Below, in pieces: positions 28,993 to 35,550 of a DNA stretch of 39,509 nucleotides; positions within the stretch are counted from its first letter, which is position 1, and each line of letters begins with the position of its first letter. The stretch covers positions 1-39,509 of the forward strand of contig JAIOAX010000041.1 in assembly GCA_019873645.1 (NCBI GenBank). Reading direction: 5' to 3'. The translations under genes and the position numbers were made by a program. This stretch comes from Chloroflexota bacterium. GTDB lineage: Bacteria > Chloroflexota > Anaerolineae > B4-G1 > SLSP01. Below the pieces are notes generated by a model. It had not been told where the DNA came from and searched no databases. It worked only from the letters and a program-made list of their open reading frames with translations.

Positions 28993-30024
28993 ATGGATGA
29001 GAGAGCATTGCGCTGGAAAGCGCGGATCGGCAGCCTGAAAGCCGGCTGCGGCATTGTGTTGATCCTGGCGGCGGTTGTGGCCTGTACCGGCATGGCCAGT
29101 TTGCGCACGGCGTTGCAGAATCCCGGCGTGCCGCAAGAGGTCGCGATTCCCCAACTTGTCAACGGCGATGTCGCGGCCGGGTGTTATGTGCAGGTCTCAG
29201 GGTTGGCGCTCTACGATTTGGGATACGAGAAAACCGAGAACGGCAAAACGACGGCCAGCTACTATTTCTTAGCCGATCCCGATACCGGCGACATGGTGCT
29301 GGTTAAACACACCGCCGTGCTCGTCGCCGAAAAACAGCCAGACATGGTTACCTTTACCGGCATGACCCGTCTCCCCCCTACCGAGTTGAAAGACGCGCTG
29401 AAGGAGGACGAAGCTTTACTCGCCAATAACGGTTTCCGGACTACTACAGCACTCTACGTCGAAGCAGGTGCACATCCTCCAACGAAAGGGAGGGCCGTTC
29501 TCATGCTGGCGTTGGGGGTGATCGGTGTCGGCCTGTGCTGTATTCCGTTCTTCTTCCCTGGTCAAGTGTTTGCGCCCTGTCCCGTAGATGCCGTTGCAAC
29601 GCCGCCAACCGGGCCGTATGCGGTCAAAGCAACCGGCACATTCATTCAACTGAAAAGCGTCGAACCGTTGGAGATCGGCAAGGCCACCCGCAGATTCAGC
29701 AATGCGATTGCCAACCTGATCTCTTTGGGGAACCAGGAGTTGATGATTTACATCCGTTATATCCTGAAGACCAAGGCTTACGGGATCACGGTCAAGACGA
29801 CGGTGACGGACTGGGGAATTTTCTTGCAGCCAGAACGGATGGATGAAGTCACAGCGGGGAAACTGTATGGATGGAAGGACAAATGGGCCGTGCGCTTTCG
29901 CTATCCTGACGCCACGGGCAAGCCGGCCACATTATATGTCATTTTTGATAACCCCGGCGCGCAGGCTGAATTTGTGAAACGTTTGCGCGCTATGGGCTTC
30001 ACGGTTGCCGCTGAGGGCGCCTAA
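28993..30024 (+). CDS. Two-TM membrane protein of unknown function
   Basis: A 343-residue protein that I do not recognise. A hydrophobic segment at ~18-36 (AGCGIVLILAAVVACTGMA) is followed by an outside domain of ~130 residues that starts with PQLVNGDVAAGCYVQVSGLALYDLG, a beta-rich, OB-like pattern. A second hydrophobic segment at ~164-185 (RAVLMLALGVIGVGLCCIPFFFPG) leads to a C-terminal domain with a DWGIFLQPERMDEVTAG segment and an FRYPDATGKPATLYVIFDN strand pair, resembling a PH-like or similar small beta domain. The topology would put the first domain outside and the last inside. It has its own promoter and SD (GGAGGTG). A strong hairpin follows it. Confidence 0.7.
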   Translation: MDERALRWKARIGSLKAGCGIVLILAAVVACTGMASLRTALQNPGVPQEVAIPQLVNGDVAAGCYVQVSGLALYDLGYEKTENGKTTASYYFLADPDTGDMVLVKHTAVLVAEKQPDMVTFTGMTRLPPTELKDALKEDEALLANNGFRTTTALYVEAGAHPPTKGRAVLMLALGVIGVGLCCIPFFFPGQVFAPCPVDAVATPPTGPYAVKATGTFIQLKSVEPLEIGKATRRFSNAIANLISLGNQELMIYIRYILKTKAYGITVKTTVTDWGIFLQPERMDEVTAGKLYGWKDKWAVRFRYPDATGKPATLYVIFDNPGAQAEFVKRLRAMGFTVAAEGA

Positions 30025-30057
30025 ACCCTTGCGAAGGTTGTATACCTTCGCAAGGGT
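30025..30057. terminator. 14-bp hairpin between convergent genes
   Basis: ACCCTTGCGAAGGT (30025-30038) pairs exactly with ACCTTCGCAAGGGT (30044-30057) with a 5-nt loop. It starts right after the stop of the two-TM protein gene and lies 17 bp from the convergent mscL stop. There is no long U-tract, but it is the only candidate terminator for both. Confidence 0.65.
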
Positions 30058-30074
30058 GGCCGGAGTGCTAAAAA

Positions 30075-30509
30075 TTACAACTGCGAGGTGCAGTGGGGAC
30101 AGCGAGTCGCTTTGATCGGGATGTCGGTGAAACAATACGGGCAAGGCTTGGTAGTCGGCTCGGCGGGTTTTGCGGGTTTTGCGGGTTTGAGGCGGTTGAC
30201 TTGTTTGACGATCAGGAAGATCACCAGCACCACGATGAGAAAATCTATCACCGTGTTAAGGAACAGGCCGTAATTGATGGTCGCTGCGCCGGCCTCTTGC
30301 GCCGCCGCCAGACTCGGATAGTGCTCGCCGGAAAGACTGATAAACAGATTTGAGAAATCAATCTTGCCGAGGAGCATACCGATAGGGGGCATCAAAATAT
30401 CGTTGACAAATGAGGTCACGATCTTGCCGAAGGCCCCACCGATGATCACGCCGATAGCCAGATCAAGTACATTGCCTCTCATAATAAATTTCTTGAATTC
30501 TTCCCACAT
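30075..30509 (-). CDS. mscL: Large-conductance mechanosensitive channel with C-terminal zinc ribbon
   Basis: A 144-residue MscL. It begins [43 protein letters not shown], the N-terminal amphipathic helix and pore-lining TM1 with the conserved N-V-x-D-L-A-x-G-V pattern. The periplasmic loop (residues ~45-78) follows, then TM2 ([25 protein letters not shown]). The channel opens under membrane tension and releases solutes in hypo-osmotic shock. Instead of the usual short C-terminal helix bundle, the tail is an alanine/lysine/proline linker and a zinc ribbon CPYC ... CPHC (last ~22 residues). Related tails occur in other MscL proteins. SD GGAGGT precedes ATG 30509. Confidence 0.95.
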   Translation of the reverse strand: MWEEFKKFIMRGNVLDLAIGVIIGGAFGKIVTSFVNDILMPPIGMLLGKIDFSNLFISLSGEHYPSLAAAQEAGAATINYGLFLNTVIDFLIVVLVIFLIVKQVNRLKPAKPAKPAEPTTKPCPYCFTDIPIKATRCPHCTSQL

Positions 30510-30585
30510 CGTTTACCTCCGTGAAGCTAAAGGGTGAATAAACTAAGATGGTTGCATCATTGTGTTGAGTTCACCATCCATAAAG

Positions 30586-30591
30586 ATTATA
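30586..30591 (-). promoter_or_regulatory. Candidate -10 box for mscL
   Basis: TATAAT on the minus strand at 30591-30586, about 77 bases before the mscL ATG. No good -35 box is present at the right distance (GTGGCG is the nearest), so this is a weak call. Confidence 0.3.
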
Positions 30592-30717
30592 TAACCATTT
30601 CTAAGCTGCGCCACTTGCTATTTTTATCAGCTCGGTATATCCTATGAAGTATAACGTAGTGTATTCCCTGATGTGCGAACCGGCCAGTGTTCTAACGTTC
30701 ATTATTCAGGAGGCAAT

Positions 30718-31146
30718 GTGAAAGAGAAAAAACGCCCTGTTAATTTCACACCTGATACTGCATTGGCTGCTGTTATTCGCGCGTGTAGCAAGGAAGAAAA
30801 ACTTGCTTGCGCTCAGGCCTTTGACATCGCCAAAGAAGCCCATGTCACGCCGCTGGCTATTGGGCTGAATGCCGACGCTTCGGGCATACACCTCGACCAC
30901 TGCCAGCTCGGCCTCTTTGGCTATCCCGGCCATACCAAAGGCTGGCAGGTCGCCAAAATCGCCGATCATCCTGTGCCCGACGGCCTTGCTGCGGCCATCC
31001 AATCTGCACTGGACCCGGAAGGGCGGCTCCCGTGCGCGCGCGCCTGGCAGATCGCCGCCGATTTCTCCATCCCCAAAATGCTGGTAAGCTATGTCGCCGA
31101 CCAACTAGGGGTGCGTATCGTACAGTGCCAATTGGGCGCCTTTTAA
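30718..31146 (+). CDS. Small protein with duplicated cysteine / CQLG-F motif
   Basis: A 142-residue protein made of two similar halves. Half 1 reads EKLACAQAFDIAKEAHVTPLAIGLNADASGIHLDHCQLGLFGY; half 2 reads GRLPCARAWQIAADFSIPKMLVSYVADQLGVRIVQCQLGAF. The shared pattern is CA-x-A-x-x-IA ... A-D-x-x-G-h-x-h-x-x-CQLG-x-F, a helix-turn-helix-like three-helix unit carrying two cysteines. I recognise no named family; the first part of each unit resembles small winged-helix or HTH units. GTG 30718 is chosen because AGGAGG is 4 bases upstream; the overlapping ATG is followed directly by a stop. It precedes the CBS-ACT gene on the same strand, so a regulatory role is possible but unproven. Confidence 0.75.
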   Translation: MKEKKRPVNFTPDTALAAVIRACSKEEKLACAQAFDIAKEAHVTPLAIGLNADASGIHLDHCQLGLFGYPGHTKGWQVAKIADHPVPDGLAAAIQSALDPEGRLPCARAWQIAADFSIPKMLVSYVADQLGVRIVQCQLGAF

Positions 31147-31150
31147 TTTA

Positions 31151-31198
31151 ACGTTCCAATGTCCCAACTTTCCAACGTGCAAACGTTCTAACGCTTTA
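31151..31198 (+). repeat. 8-bp tandem word array (ACGTTCCA)
   Basis: Six 8-mers: ACGTTCCA, ATGTCCCA, ACTTTCCA, ACGTGCAA, ACGTTCTA, ACGCTTTA. They are followed within a few bases by SD AGGAGG of the CBS-ACT gene. Word, unit count and orientation match the array at 5952-5999. Confidence 0.85.
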
Positions 31199-31216
31199 TT
31201 TCCAGGAGGACAACGT

Positions 31217-31858
31217 ATGTTAGTCAAAGACTGTATGACCACCCAGCCCGTGACCATCGGCCCCGATATGTCGGTTGCCGAGGCGCTGAGTTTTATGCGC
31301 CAGCACAATGTGCGCCGCTTGCCGATTCTCAACAAGAAGCGCAAACTCGTCGGCATCGTCTCTGAGAAAGACTTGCTCTATGCTTCGCCATCGCCGGCGA
31401 CCAGCCTGAGCGTCTACGAAGTGGGATACCTGCTCTCCAAACTCAAGGTCGAGGAGATTATGACCAAAAGAGTCATCACCGTCTCGCCCAATGCCCCGCT
31501 GGAAGAAGCCGCACGGATCATGGCCGATAGCAAAATCGGGGGGCTACCGGTTGTGGAAGGCGACCGGCTCGTCGGCATCATTACCGAAACCGACATTTTC
31601 AAGACCATTCTGGAGATGATGGGGGCGCGCCAGAGTGGTGTGCGGTTGACATTGCACCTCGTGGATGAGCCTGGCGCGCTCAGCCGCATCGCGGGCAGCA
31701 TTGCGGCGCTCGGCGGTGACATTGTCGCTCTCGGTACCTTCCATCGCCCGGATGGCGGCGGCGCGCTGATGGTCAAAGTTTGCGGCGTTACCCAGGAAGC
31801 CCTGATAACGGCCATGCAAGCCATAGAGGTACAGGTTGTAGATGCACGGGAAAATTAG
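31217..31858 (+). CDS. CBS-pair plus ACT domain protein (AcuB-like)
   Basis: A 213-residue protein. The first CBS domain is at residues ~7-60 (VKDCMTTQPVTIGPDMSVAEAL, VRRLPILNKKRKLVGIVSEKDLL) and the second at ~77-130 (VEEIMTKRVITVSPNAPLEEA, IGGLPVVEGDRLVGIITETDI). An ACT domain follows at ~141-205 (VRLTLHLVDEPGALSRIAGSIAALGGDIVAL). CBS pairs bind adenine nucleotides such as AMP, ATP or SAM, and ACT domains bind amino acids or similar small ligands. The arrangement is that of AcuB-type regulators, although AcuC and AcuA are not here. Function is probably ligand-dependent regulation of an unknown partner. SD CCAGGAGG precedes ATG 31217. Confidence 0.88.
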   Translation: MLVKDCMTTQPVTIGPDMSVAEALSFMRQHNVRRLPILNKKRKLVGIVSEKDLLYASPSPATSLSVYEVGYLLSKLKVEEIMTKRVITVSPNAPLEEAARIMADSKIGGLPVVEGDRLVGIITETDIFKTILEMMGARQSGVRLTLHLVDEPGALSRIAGSIAALGGDIVALGTFHRPDGGGALMVKVCGVTQEALITAMQAIEVQVVDAREN

Positions 31859-31885
31859 ACGGCCATTCAGGGATGAACCACGAAT

Positions 31886-32374
31886 ATGCGCATCGGTCTG
31901 ATTTCTGATACCCACGACGACATACGGACGCTTGACGCCGCCGTAGCGCGTTTCCGCGAAGCCCAGGTACTGGTCGTGCTGCATGCCGGGGACGTCACCA
32001 GCGCGTCAACGCTTAAGGTGCTGGATGACTTTGCGGTGTGGCTCGCCAGAGGGAACATGGATCAAGACCCCCGCTTGGCGCCGACGGTTGCGGAACACTT
32101 TGGCCCGGAACGGCTGGCGCGCCTCCATACCCTGAACTTTGACGGCGTACAGGTGGCGCTGACGCATGGCGATAGCTGGCAGCAGCTCACCGCGCTGGTC
32201 CGCGCTGCGACGTATGCCTACGTGATTCACGGCCATACCCATGTTCGCAGGGATGAAATCATTGGGCCGACGCGGATCATCAATCCCGGCGCGCTGTCTT
32301 CTGCGCGGGGGCAGCGCGCCACATGCGCCATTGTAGACCTGGCGACAGGCGAACTTCAATGGATTGAGTTATGA
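31886..32374 (+). CDS. YfcE/MJ0936-type metallophosphodiesterase
   Basis: A 162-residue calcineurin-like phosphoesterase of the small YfcE/MJ0936 type. It has all metal-binding motifs: GLISDTHDD (D-x-H), VLHAGDVTS (G-D), VWLARGNMDQD (G-N), VALTHGDSW (H) and VIHGHTHVRR (G-H-x-H). Relatives act as phosphodiesterases on model substrates and some on cyclic nucleotides. It lies in the same direction as, and just before, a cyclic-nucleotide-binding protein gene, so a role in cAMP turnover is possible, but this is inference. The SD is weak (AGGGA). Confidence 0.88.
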   Translation: MRIGLISDTHDDIRTLDAAVARFREAQVLVVLHAGDVTSASTLKVLDDFAVWLARGNMDQDPRLAPTVAEHFGPERLARLHTLNFDGVQVALTHGDSWQQLTALVRAATYAYVIHGHTHVRRDEIIGPTRIINPGALSSARGQRATCAIVDLATGELQWIEL

Positions 32375-32394
32375 GTTAGGGCAGGAGGACTGAG

Positions 32395-32868
32395 GTGCAT
32401 TTGCAAGAAATTAAACGGGTTCTGAGACAGTCCGATCTTTTCCGCGACCTCAATGAGATTCACCTTGATCTGGTGTTGATGGTTTGTGAGGAGATCGGTT
32501 ATCGGGCCGGGGAATATGTTTTCCGTCAAAACGACCCCGGTGACGCGCTCTACATCGTGGCGCGCGGGGTTGTGGATATCCTCATGGAGCCGCTGGACGA
32601 CAAAAGTGAGCCGATGACCGTCGCGGTTTTTAAGGAGAACGACACCTTCGGCGAGATTCTGCTGGTGGATCAGGGGCGGCGTACTGCTTCCGCGCGCTGC
32701 AAGACCGATACACAGTTGATCCGCATTTCCCGCGACCGGCTGCTCAAGCTGTGCTACGATTACCCAGAAATCGGGTTTCACATCATGCATCGCATCGCGG
32801 CGGAACTGGCAATCAAATTGCGCACCAGCAACGAGGACATTCGCGGGCAACTGTTTCGTCGTCTCTGA
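32395..32868 (+). CDS. Stand-alone cyclic-nucleotide-binding domain protein
   Basis: A 157-residue single CNB domain. It reads FRDLNEIHLDLVLMVCEEIGYRAGEYVFRQNDPGDALYIVARGVVDIL, the Crp-type beta-roll. Then follows the phosphate-binding cassette FGEILLVDQGRRTASARC, where the Glu (binds ribose) and Arg (binds the cyclic phosphate) are both kept, then a C-helix part. There is no HTH domain or kinase/channel domain, so it would bind cAMP (or cGMP) and act on a partner. With a class III cyclase at 20886-25244 and a phosphodiesterase next door, it may be part of a cAMP circuit; that link is inference. The start is GTG 32395 with AGGAGG 6-7 bases upstream. Confidence 0.85.
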   Translation: MHLQEIKRVLRQSDLFRDLNEIHLDLVLMVCEEIGYRAGEYVFRQNDPGDALYIVARGVVDILMEPLDDKSEPMTVAVFKENDTFGEILLVDQGRRTASARCKTDTQLIRISRDRLLKLCYDYPEIGFHIMHRIAAELAIKLRTSNEDIRGQLFRRL

Positions 32869-34357
32869 CAGGTTTGCCCCAACCTGTCAGGGCGAGCAGG
32901 ATGACTTCAGGGATCGCCGGCAGGTAGAAGCGATCATGGGCAATCGGCCCCGGCAGCAACAGCAGATAGGCGACCGTCCCGGATAAGACGGCCAGCGTCC
33001 ACGGACGCCGTCGCAAGCGCCATGCGCCGCGCAGGGTAAAAATCCACATCACGACACGTGCCGTAGCCAATCCCCACCACAGGGCCGCCGCTAAAAGAGG
33101 CGGACGGGCTACCCGTTCCATCCACAGCGCGTGCAGCGCATCTCCTAATGCGCCTTTTTTTAATGACCAGGCTATCCGTGCTCCCATATCGGCGATCACA
33201 CCGGTGCTTTCCCAATCGCGACCCGTCAACACGTGATACCACAGGCGATGGCCGGGATCGCGCAAACTTGTCAGAACGCCGCGCAAGTGCGCCCGCAGAT
33301 AACTGCGCCAATGGGTTTTGACTATCTCACGGGCCGCGCGTGCCATTGTCGCCTGGCGCCGCTGCTGTTCGGGGCAGTCCCCCTGTAATACGCTACATTC
33401 ATCCCAACGTTCGCACAAACCCGCATCGGCAGCAACGCGCTTGTAGTAATACTCCCACGTCTCCGTCCACGGTTCGATGCGCACGCCTTCCATCTCTGCC
33501 AGCGTTGCCACCATGCTCACCCGCGCCAGATTCTCTTCAAAGGCCGTGGATAGCATCCATCTGTCGAAGACCAGCCGGTTGCGCAGCAGCCAGGGACCCA
33601 GGATTAGACCAAGCGTAAGCCAGAAAAAGAGAAATGGGAAAGGGGGCAAGGGGCAAGGGGAAAGGGGCAAGGAGGAGAAGCGTGCCGGTTTGCTGATTCG
33701 CTGATTCGCTGATCCGCTGATTCGCTGATTCGCTGATCCGCTGATTCGCTCATTTGCCGATTCGCCGATCCGCTGATTCACCATTCGCCATATCACCAAT
33801 CCGCCCACACCGAGTGCCAGAAACTGCACGTTCGGCTTGGTGAGCAGCGTCAATCCCCAGAGGCAACCGGTGTATACGGCTTTCTTGATGGTGGGATGGC
33901 GCAAGAACCGCAAAGTCATCCACACCGCAGCCGTCAACAGCGGCAGCAGCAGCGTCTCGGAGAGGAGATAACCGGTGTAGCGCTGTGTCGTGCCGTTGCC
34001 GGCGTAGAGGAGGCCGGCCCACAGCCCCAGCCGCTTACCACCGAGGTCGCGTCCCAGGCGGATGACCAGCGCCGTCGTCAACGCTTCGAGCAGCAAGTGC
34101 ACCGGCAGCACGCGGAGAGGGTCGCGTCCCAGGACTGCATAGATTCCGGCCAGGAACAGGGGATACAGCGGCGTGCGTACCGCTGTCGGACAGAACGGCA
34201 GCTCCCACCCGATCGCAAAACCGCGTCCATCCAGCCAATTTACGGCAAGCAGGTGAAATCCCTCCGCATCTATCGGCGCGATGGGATGCGTCGGGAAACG
34301 CGCCAGCCATGCCGCCCGCACGAGCAACGTTAGCGCGATGGTGAGAGTTGAGGCCAT
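32813..34357 (-). CDS. Multispanning glycosyltransferase-like (GT39/ArnT/PMT-type) protein with repeat-derived loop
   Basis: A 514-residue membrane protein with ~9-11 hydrophobic segments. The N-terminal PIDAEGFHLLAVNWLDGRGF after TM1 has an acidic residue in the first outside loop, as in the GT-C dolichyl-phosphate-mannose/ArnT family. WGLTLLTKPN matches the conserved cytoplasmic-loop pattern, and PGPIAHDRFYLPAIPEVILLAL at the end is typical of the family. Such enzymes use polyprenyl-phosphate sugars to glycosylate lipids or proteins outside the membrane. Residues ~189-243 (ANQRISGS-type repeats, then proline/serine-rich) are encoded by the repeat DNA at 33629-33790 and are foreign to the fold. 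There is no clear SD before ATG 34357. The 3' end overlaps the convergent CNB gene by 56 bp. Confidence 0.75.
   Translation of the reverse strand: MASTLTIALTLLVRAAWLARFPTHPIAPIDAEGFHLLAVNWLDGRGFAIGWELPFCPTAVRTPLYPLFLAGIYAVLGRDPLRVLPVHLLLEALTTALVIRLGRDLGGKRLGLWAGLLYAGNGTTQRYTGYLLSETLLLPLLTAAVWMTLRFLRHPTIKKAVYTGCLWGLTLLTKPNVQFLALGVGGLVIWRMVNQRIGESANERISGSANQRISGSANQRISKPARFSSLPLSPCPLPPFPFLFFWLTLGLILGPWLLRNRLVFDRWMLSTAFEENLARVSMVATLAEMEGVRIEPWTETWEYYYKRVAADAGLCERWDECSVLQGDCPEQQRRQATMARAAREIVKTHWRSYLRAHLRGVLTSLRDPGHRLWYHVLTGRDWESTGVIADMGARIAWSLKKGALGDALHALWMERVARPPLLAAALWWGLATARVVMWIFTLRGAWRLRRRPWTLAVLSGTVAYLLLLPGPIAHDRFYLPAIPEVILLALTGWGKPVRDDETVARECPRCWCAI
32865..32890. terminator. 10-bp hairpin at the stop of the CNB gene
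   Basis: CTGACAGGTT (32865-32874) pairs with AACCTGTCAG (32881-32890), loop TGCCCC. The stem contains the TGA of the CNB gene. It lies within the 3' end of the convergent membrane-protein gene. Confidence 0.5.
33629..33790. repeat. 7-mer (GGGCAAG) and 8-mer (CTGATTCG) arrays inside the membrane-protein gene
   Basis: 33629-33680 has purine-rich heptamers (GGGCAAG, GGGAAAG types), and 33693-33780 has eleven 8-mers (CTGATTCG, CTGATCCG and variants). Three 8-mers make 24 bp, so the protein shows an 8-residue repeat. The same 8-mer word is intergenic at 3496-3655 and 34442-34556. The insert keeps the reading frame. Confidence 0.92.
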
Positions 34358-34359
34358 AG

Positions 34360-34437
34360 GTTGTGGGTTAAGGGTCGCAGGTTAAGGGTTGGGGGTTGGG
34401 GTTGTGGGTTGGGGGGTGTGGGTTGAGGGTTGTGGGC
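34360..34437 (+). repeat. G-rich heptamer-like array, possible G-quadruplex
   Basis: A stretch of GGGTTAA, GGGTTG and GGGGTTG words on the plus strand with at least eight G-runs of three or more, spaced 1-6 bases. It lies directly upstream of the membrane glycosyltransferase-like gene, on its template strand. Confidence 0.8.
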
Positions 34438-34441
34438 CGCG

Positions 34442-34556
34442 GCTGGCGAGTTCGCCGATTCGCCGATTCGCCGATTCTTCCCTTCGCTCATTCTCCCTTC
34501 GCTGATTCTTCCCTTCGCTCATTCTCCCTTCGCTGATTCTTCCCTTCGCTCATTCT
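34442..34556. repeat. 8-mer array (GATTCGCC) and TTCCCTTCGCTCATT-type repeats, overlapping coaX 3' end
   Basis: 34444-34470 has GATTCGCC units, then alternating TTCCCTTCGC and TCATTC / TGATTC blocks to 34556. The last ~12 codons and the stop of coaX are made of this repeat. In gene direction it lies between coaX and the membrane glycosyltransferase-like gene. Confidence 0.85.
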
Positions 34557-35316
34557 TATTCATCAGCGCGATCAGGCGAATTCCATCCAGCGTCAACCAC
34601 TCATCCACAGCCTCAAAACAGCATGTCAGTGGTGCGATCAAGCGCGCCAATCCACCGGTTGCCAGCGCTTGCGCCGGAACCCCCATCTGCTCGCGGAAAC
34701 GCGCGATGAGACCTTCCACCAATCCCACGTACCCCAGGACGATGCCGGATTGGATGGAATGGACGGTGTTCGTGCCGATGGGCCGCGGCGGCGCACTCAA
34801 GCGGATTTGGGGCAACTGCGCCGTTCCGCCGGCCAGCGCCGACATCGCCAGATTGATCCCCGGCGCAATGGCGACGCCGAGGAGCGTCGCGTCCGCGGCC
34901 ACCGCTGTGAATGTTGTCGCCGTGCCGAAGTCTACCACAATGCAGGCATCCCCTACACGATTGTAAGCGGCGACCGCATCGGCAATCAAGTCCGCCCCCA
35001 GCTCTGCCGGATTGTCTATGGCGAACGTCAAGCCGGTTTTCACTGTCGGGCCGATGATCAGTGGCGCTGCCCCCATTTGTGCCATGAGCATCTCCTCCAT
35101 CCGATCGGTGATTGGTGGGACGACACTGCTGATGGCGGCCTGATCCAGTTCCCTGAGTGATACGCCCGTCTCGCGCAAATAATCGCGGAAGAGCAGCCCG
35201 TACTCATCGGGCATCTTATCGCGCACCGTCCGCACGCGCCACTGGCGCAACCATTTCTCACCATCGTGAATGCCAAAGACAATGTTGGTGTTGCCCACGT
35301 TGACGGCTAAGAGCAT
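34519..35316 (-). CDS. coaX: Type III pantothenate kinase
   Basis: A 265-residue CoaX of the ASKHA fold. It has LLAVNVGNTNIVFGIHDG (phosphate-1 motif D/N-x-G-N-T), PAELGADLIADAVAAY, VVDFGTATTFTAV (phosphate-2) and GGTAQLPQIRL. ATGGLARLIAP near the C-terminus is the adenosine-motif region. It phosphorylates pantothenate in the first step of coenzyme A synthesis and needs a monovalent cation; it is not inhibited by CoA. The first conserved Asp is Asn here (VNVGNTN), as in some CoaX sequences. The C-terminal tail (NKNERREESAKGE) is encoded by the repeat array. ATG 35316 follows CAGGAGGA by 2-5 bases, preceded by the GACTA word array and a promoter at 35411-35384. Confidence 0.93.
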   Translation of the reverse strand: MLLAVNVGNTNIVFGIHDGEKWLRQWRVRTVRDKMPDEYGLLFRDYLRETGVSLRELDQAAISSVVPPITDRMEEMLMAQMGAAPLIIGPTVKTGLTFAIDNPAELGADLIADAVAAYNRVGDACIVVDFGTATTFTAVAADATLLGVAIAPGINLAMSALAGGTAQLPQIRLSAPPRPIGTNTVHSIQSGIVLGYVGLVEGLIARFREQMGVPAQALATGGLARLIAPLTCCFEAVDEWLTLDGIRLIALMNKNERREESAKGE

Positions 35317-35339
35317 CCATCGTCCTCCTGGTAGTCATT

Positions 35340-35363
35340 AGTCGAATAGTCTGGTAGTCGTGT
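35340..35363 (-). repeat. 8-bp word array (GACTA word in gene direction) upstream of coaX
   Basis: AGTCGAAT, AGTCTGGT, AGTCGTGT on the plus strand, with a further AGTCATT just before. In the coaX direction these are GACTA-type words. It is the same word and orientation as at 4803-4850 and 36623-36673. Confidence 0.8.
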
Positions 35364-35383
35364 TTGGTATTTGACTGTCTCCT

Positions 35384-35411
35384 GTTATAGCCGACCTTGC
35401 GCAGGTTGCAA
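35384..35411 (-). promoter_or_regulatory. Sigma70-type promoter for coaX
   Basis: On the minus strand, TTGCAA (35411-35406), a 16-bp spacer and TATAAC (35389-35384). Transcription would start near 35378, giving a ~60-nt leader that contains the GACTA word array. Confidence 0.45.
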
Positions 35412-35513
35412 ATCGAAATTTTGCCCCTATCTTGAGGGGAGGTAAACAGGGGGAGAGGGGAAAACTCAAAAAACCTGCCCCCATCTTGAAATGTACCCCA
35501 ATCGTCGAGAGCG

Positions 35514-35543
35514 TTACTTTTTATATGTCCCCTGTGGTATAAT
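35514..35543 (+). promoter_or_regulatory. Promoter giving a leaderless mRNA for the flippase-like gene
   Basis: TATAAT at 35538-35543 with a weak -35 (TTACTT, 35514-35519, 18-bp spacer). The expected start point, ~7 bases after the -10 box, falls on or next to the A of ATG 35551. No Shine-Dalgarno lies between. Confidence 0.5.
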
Positions 35544-35550
35544 AGCGACT

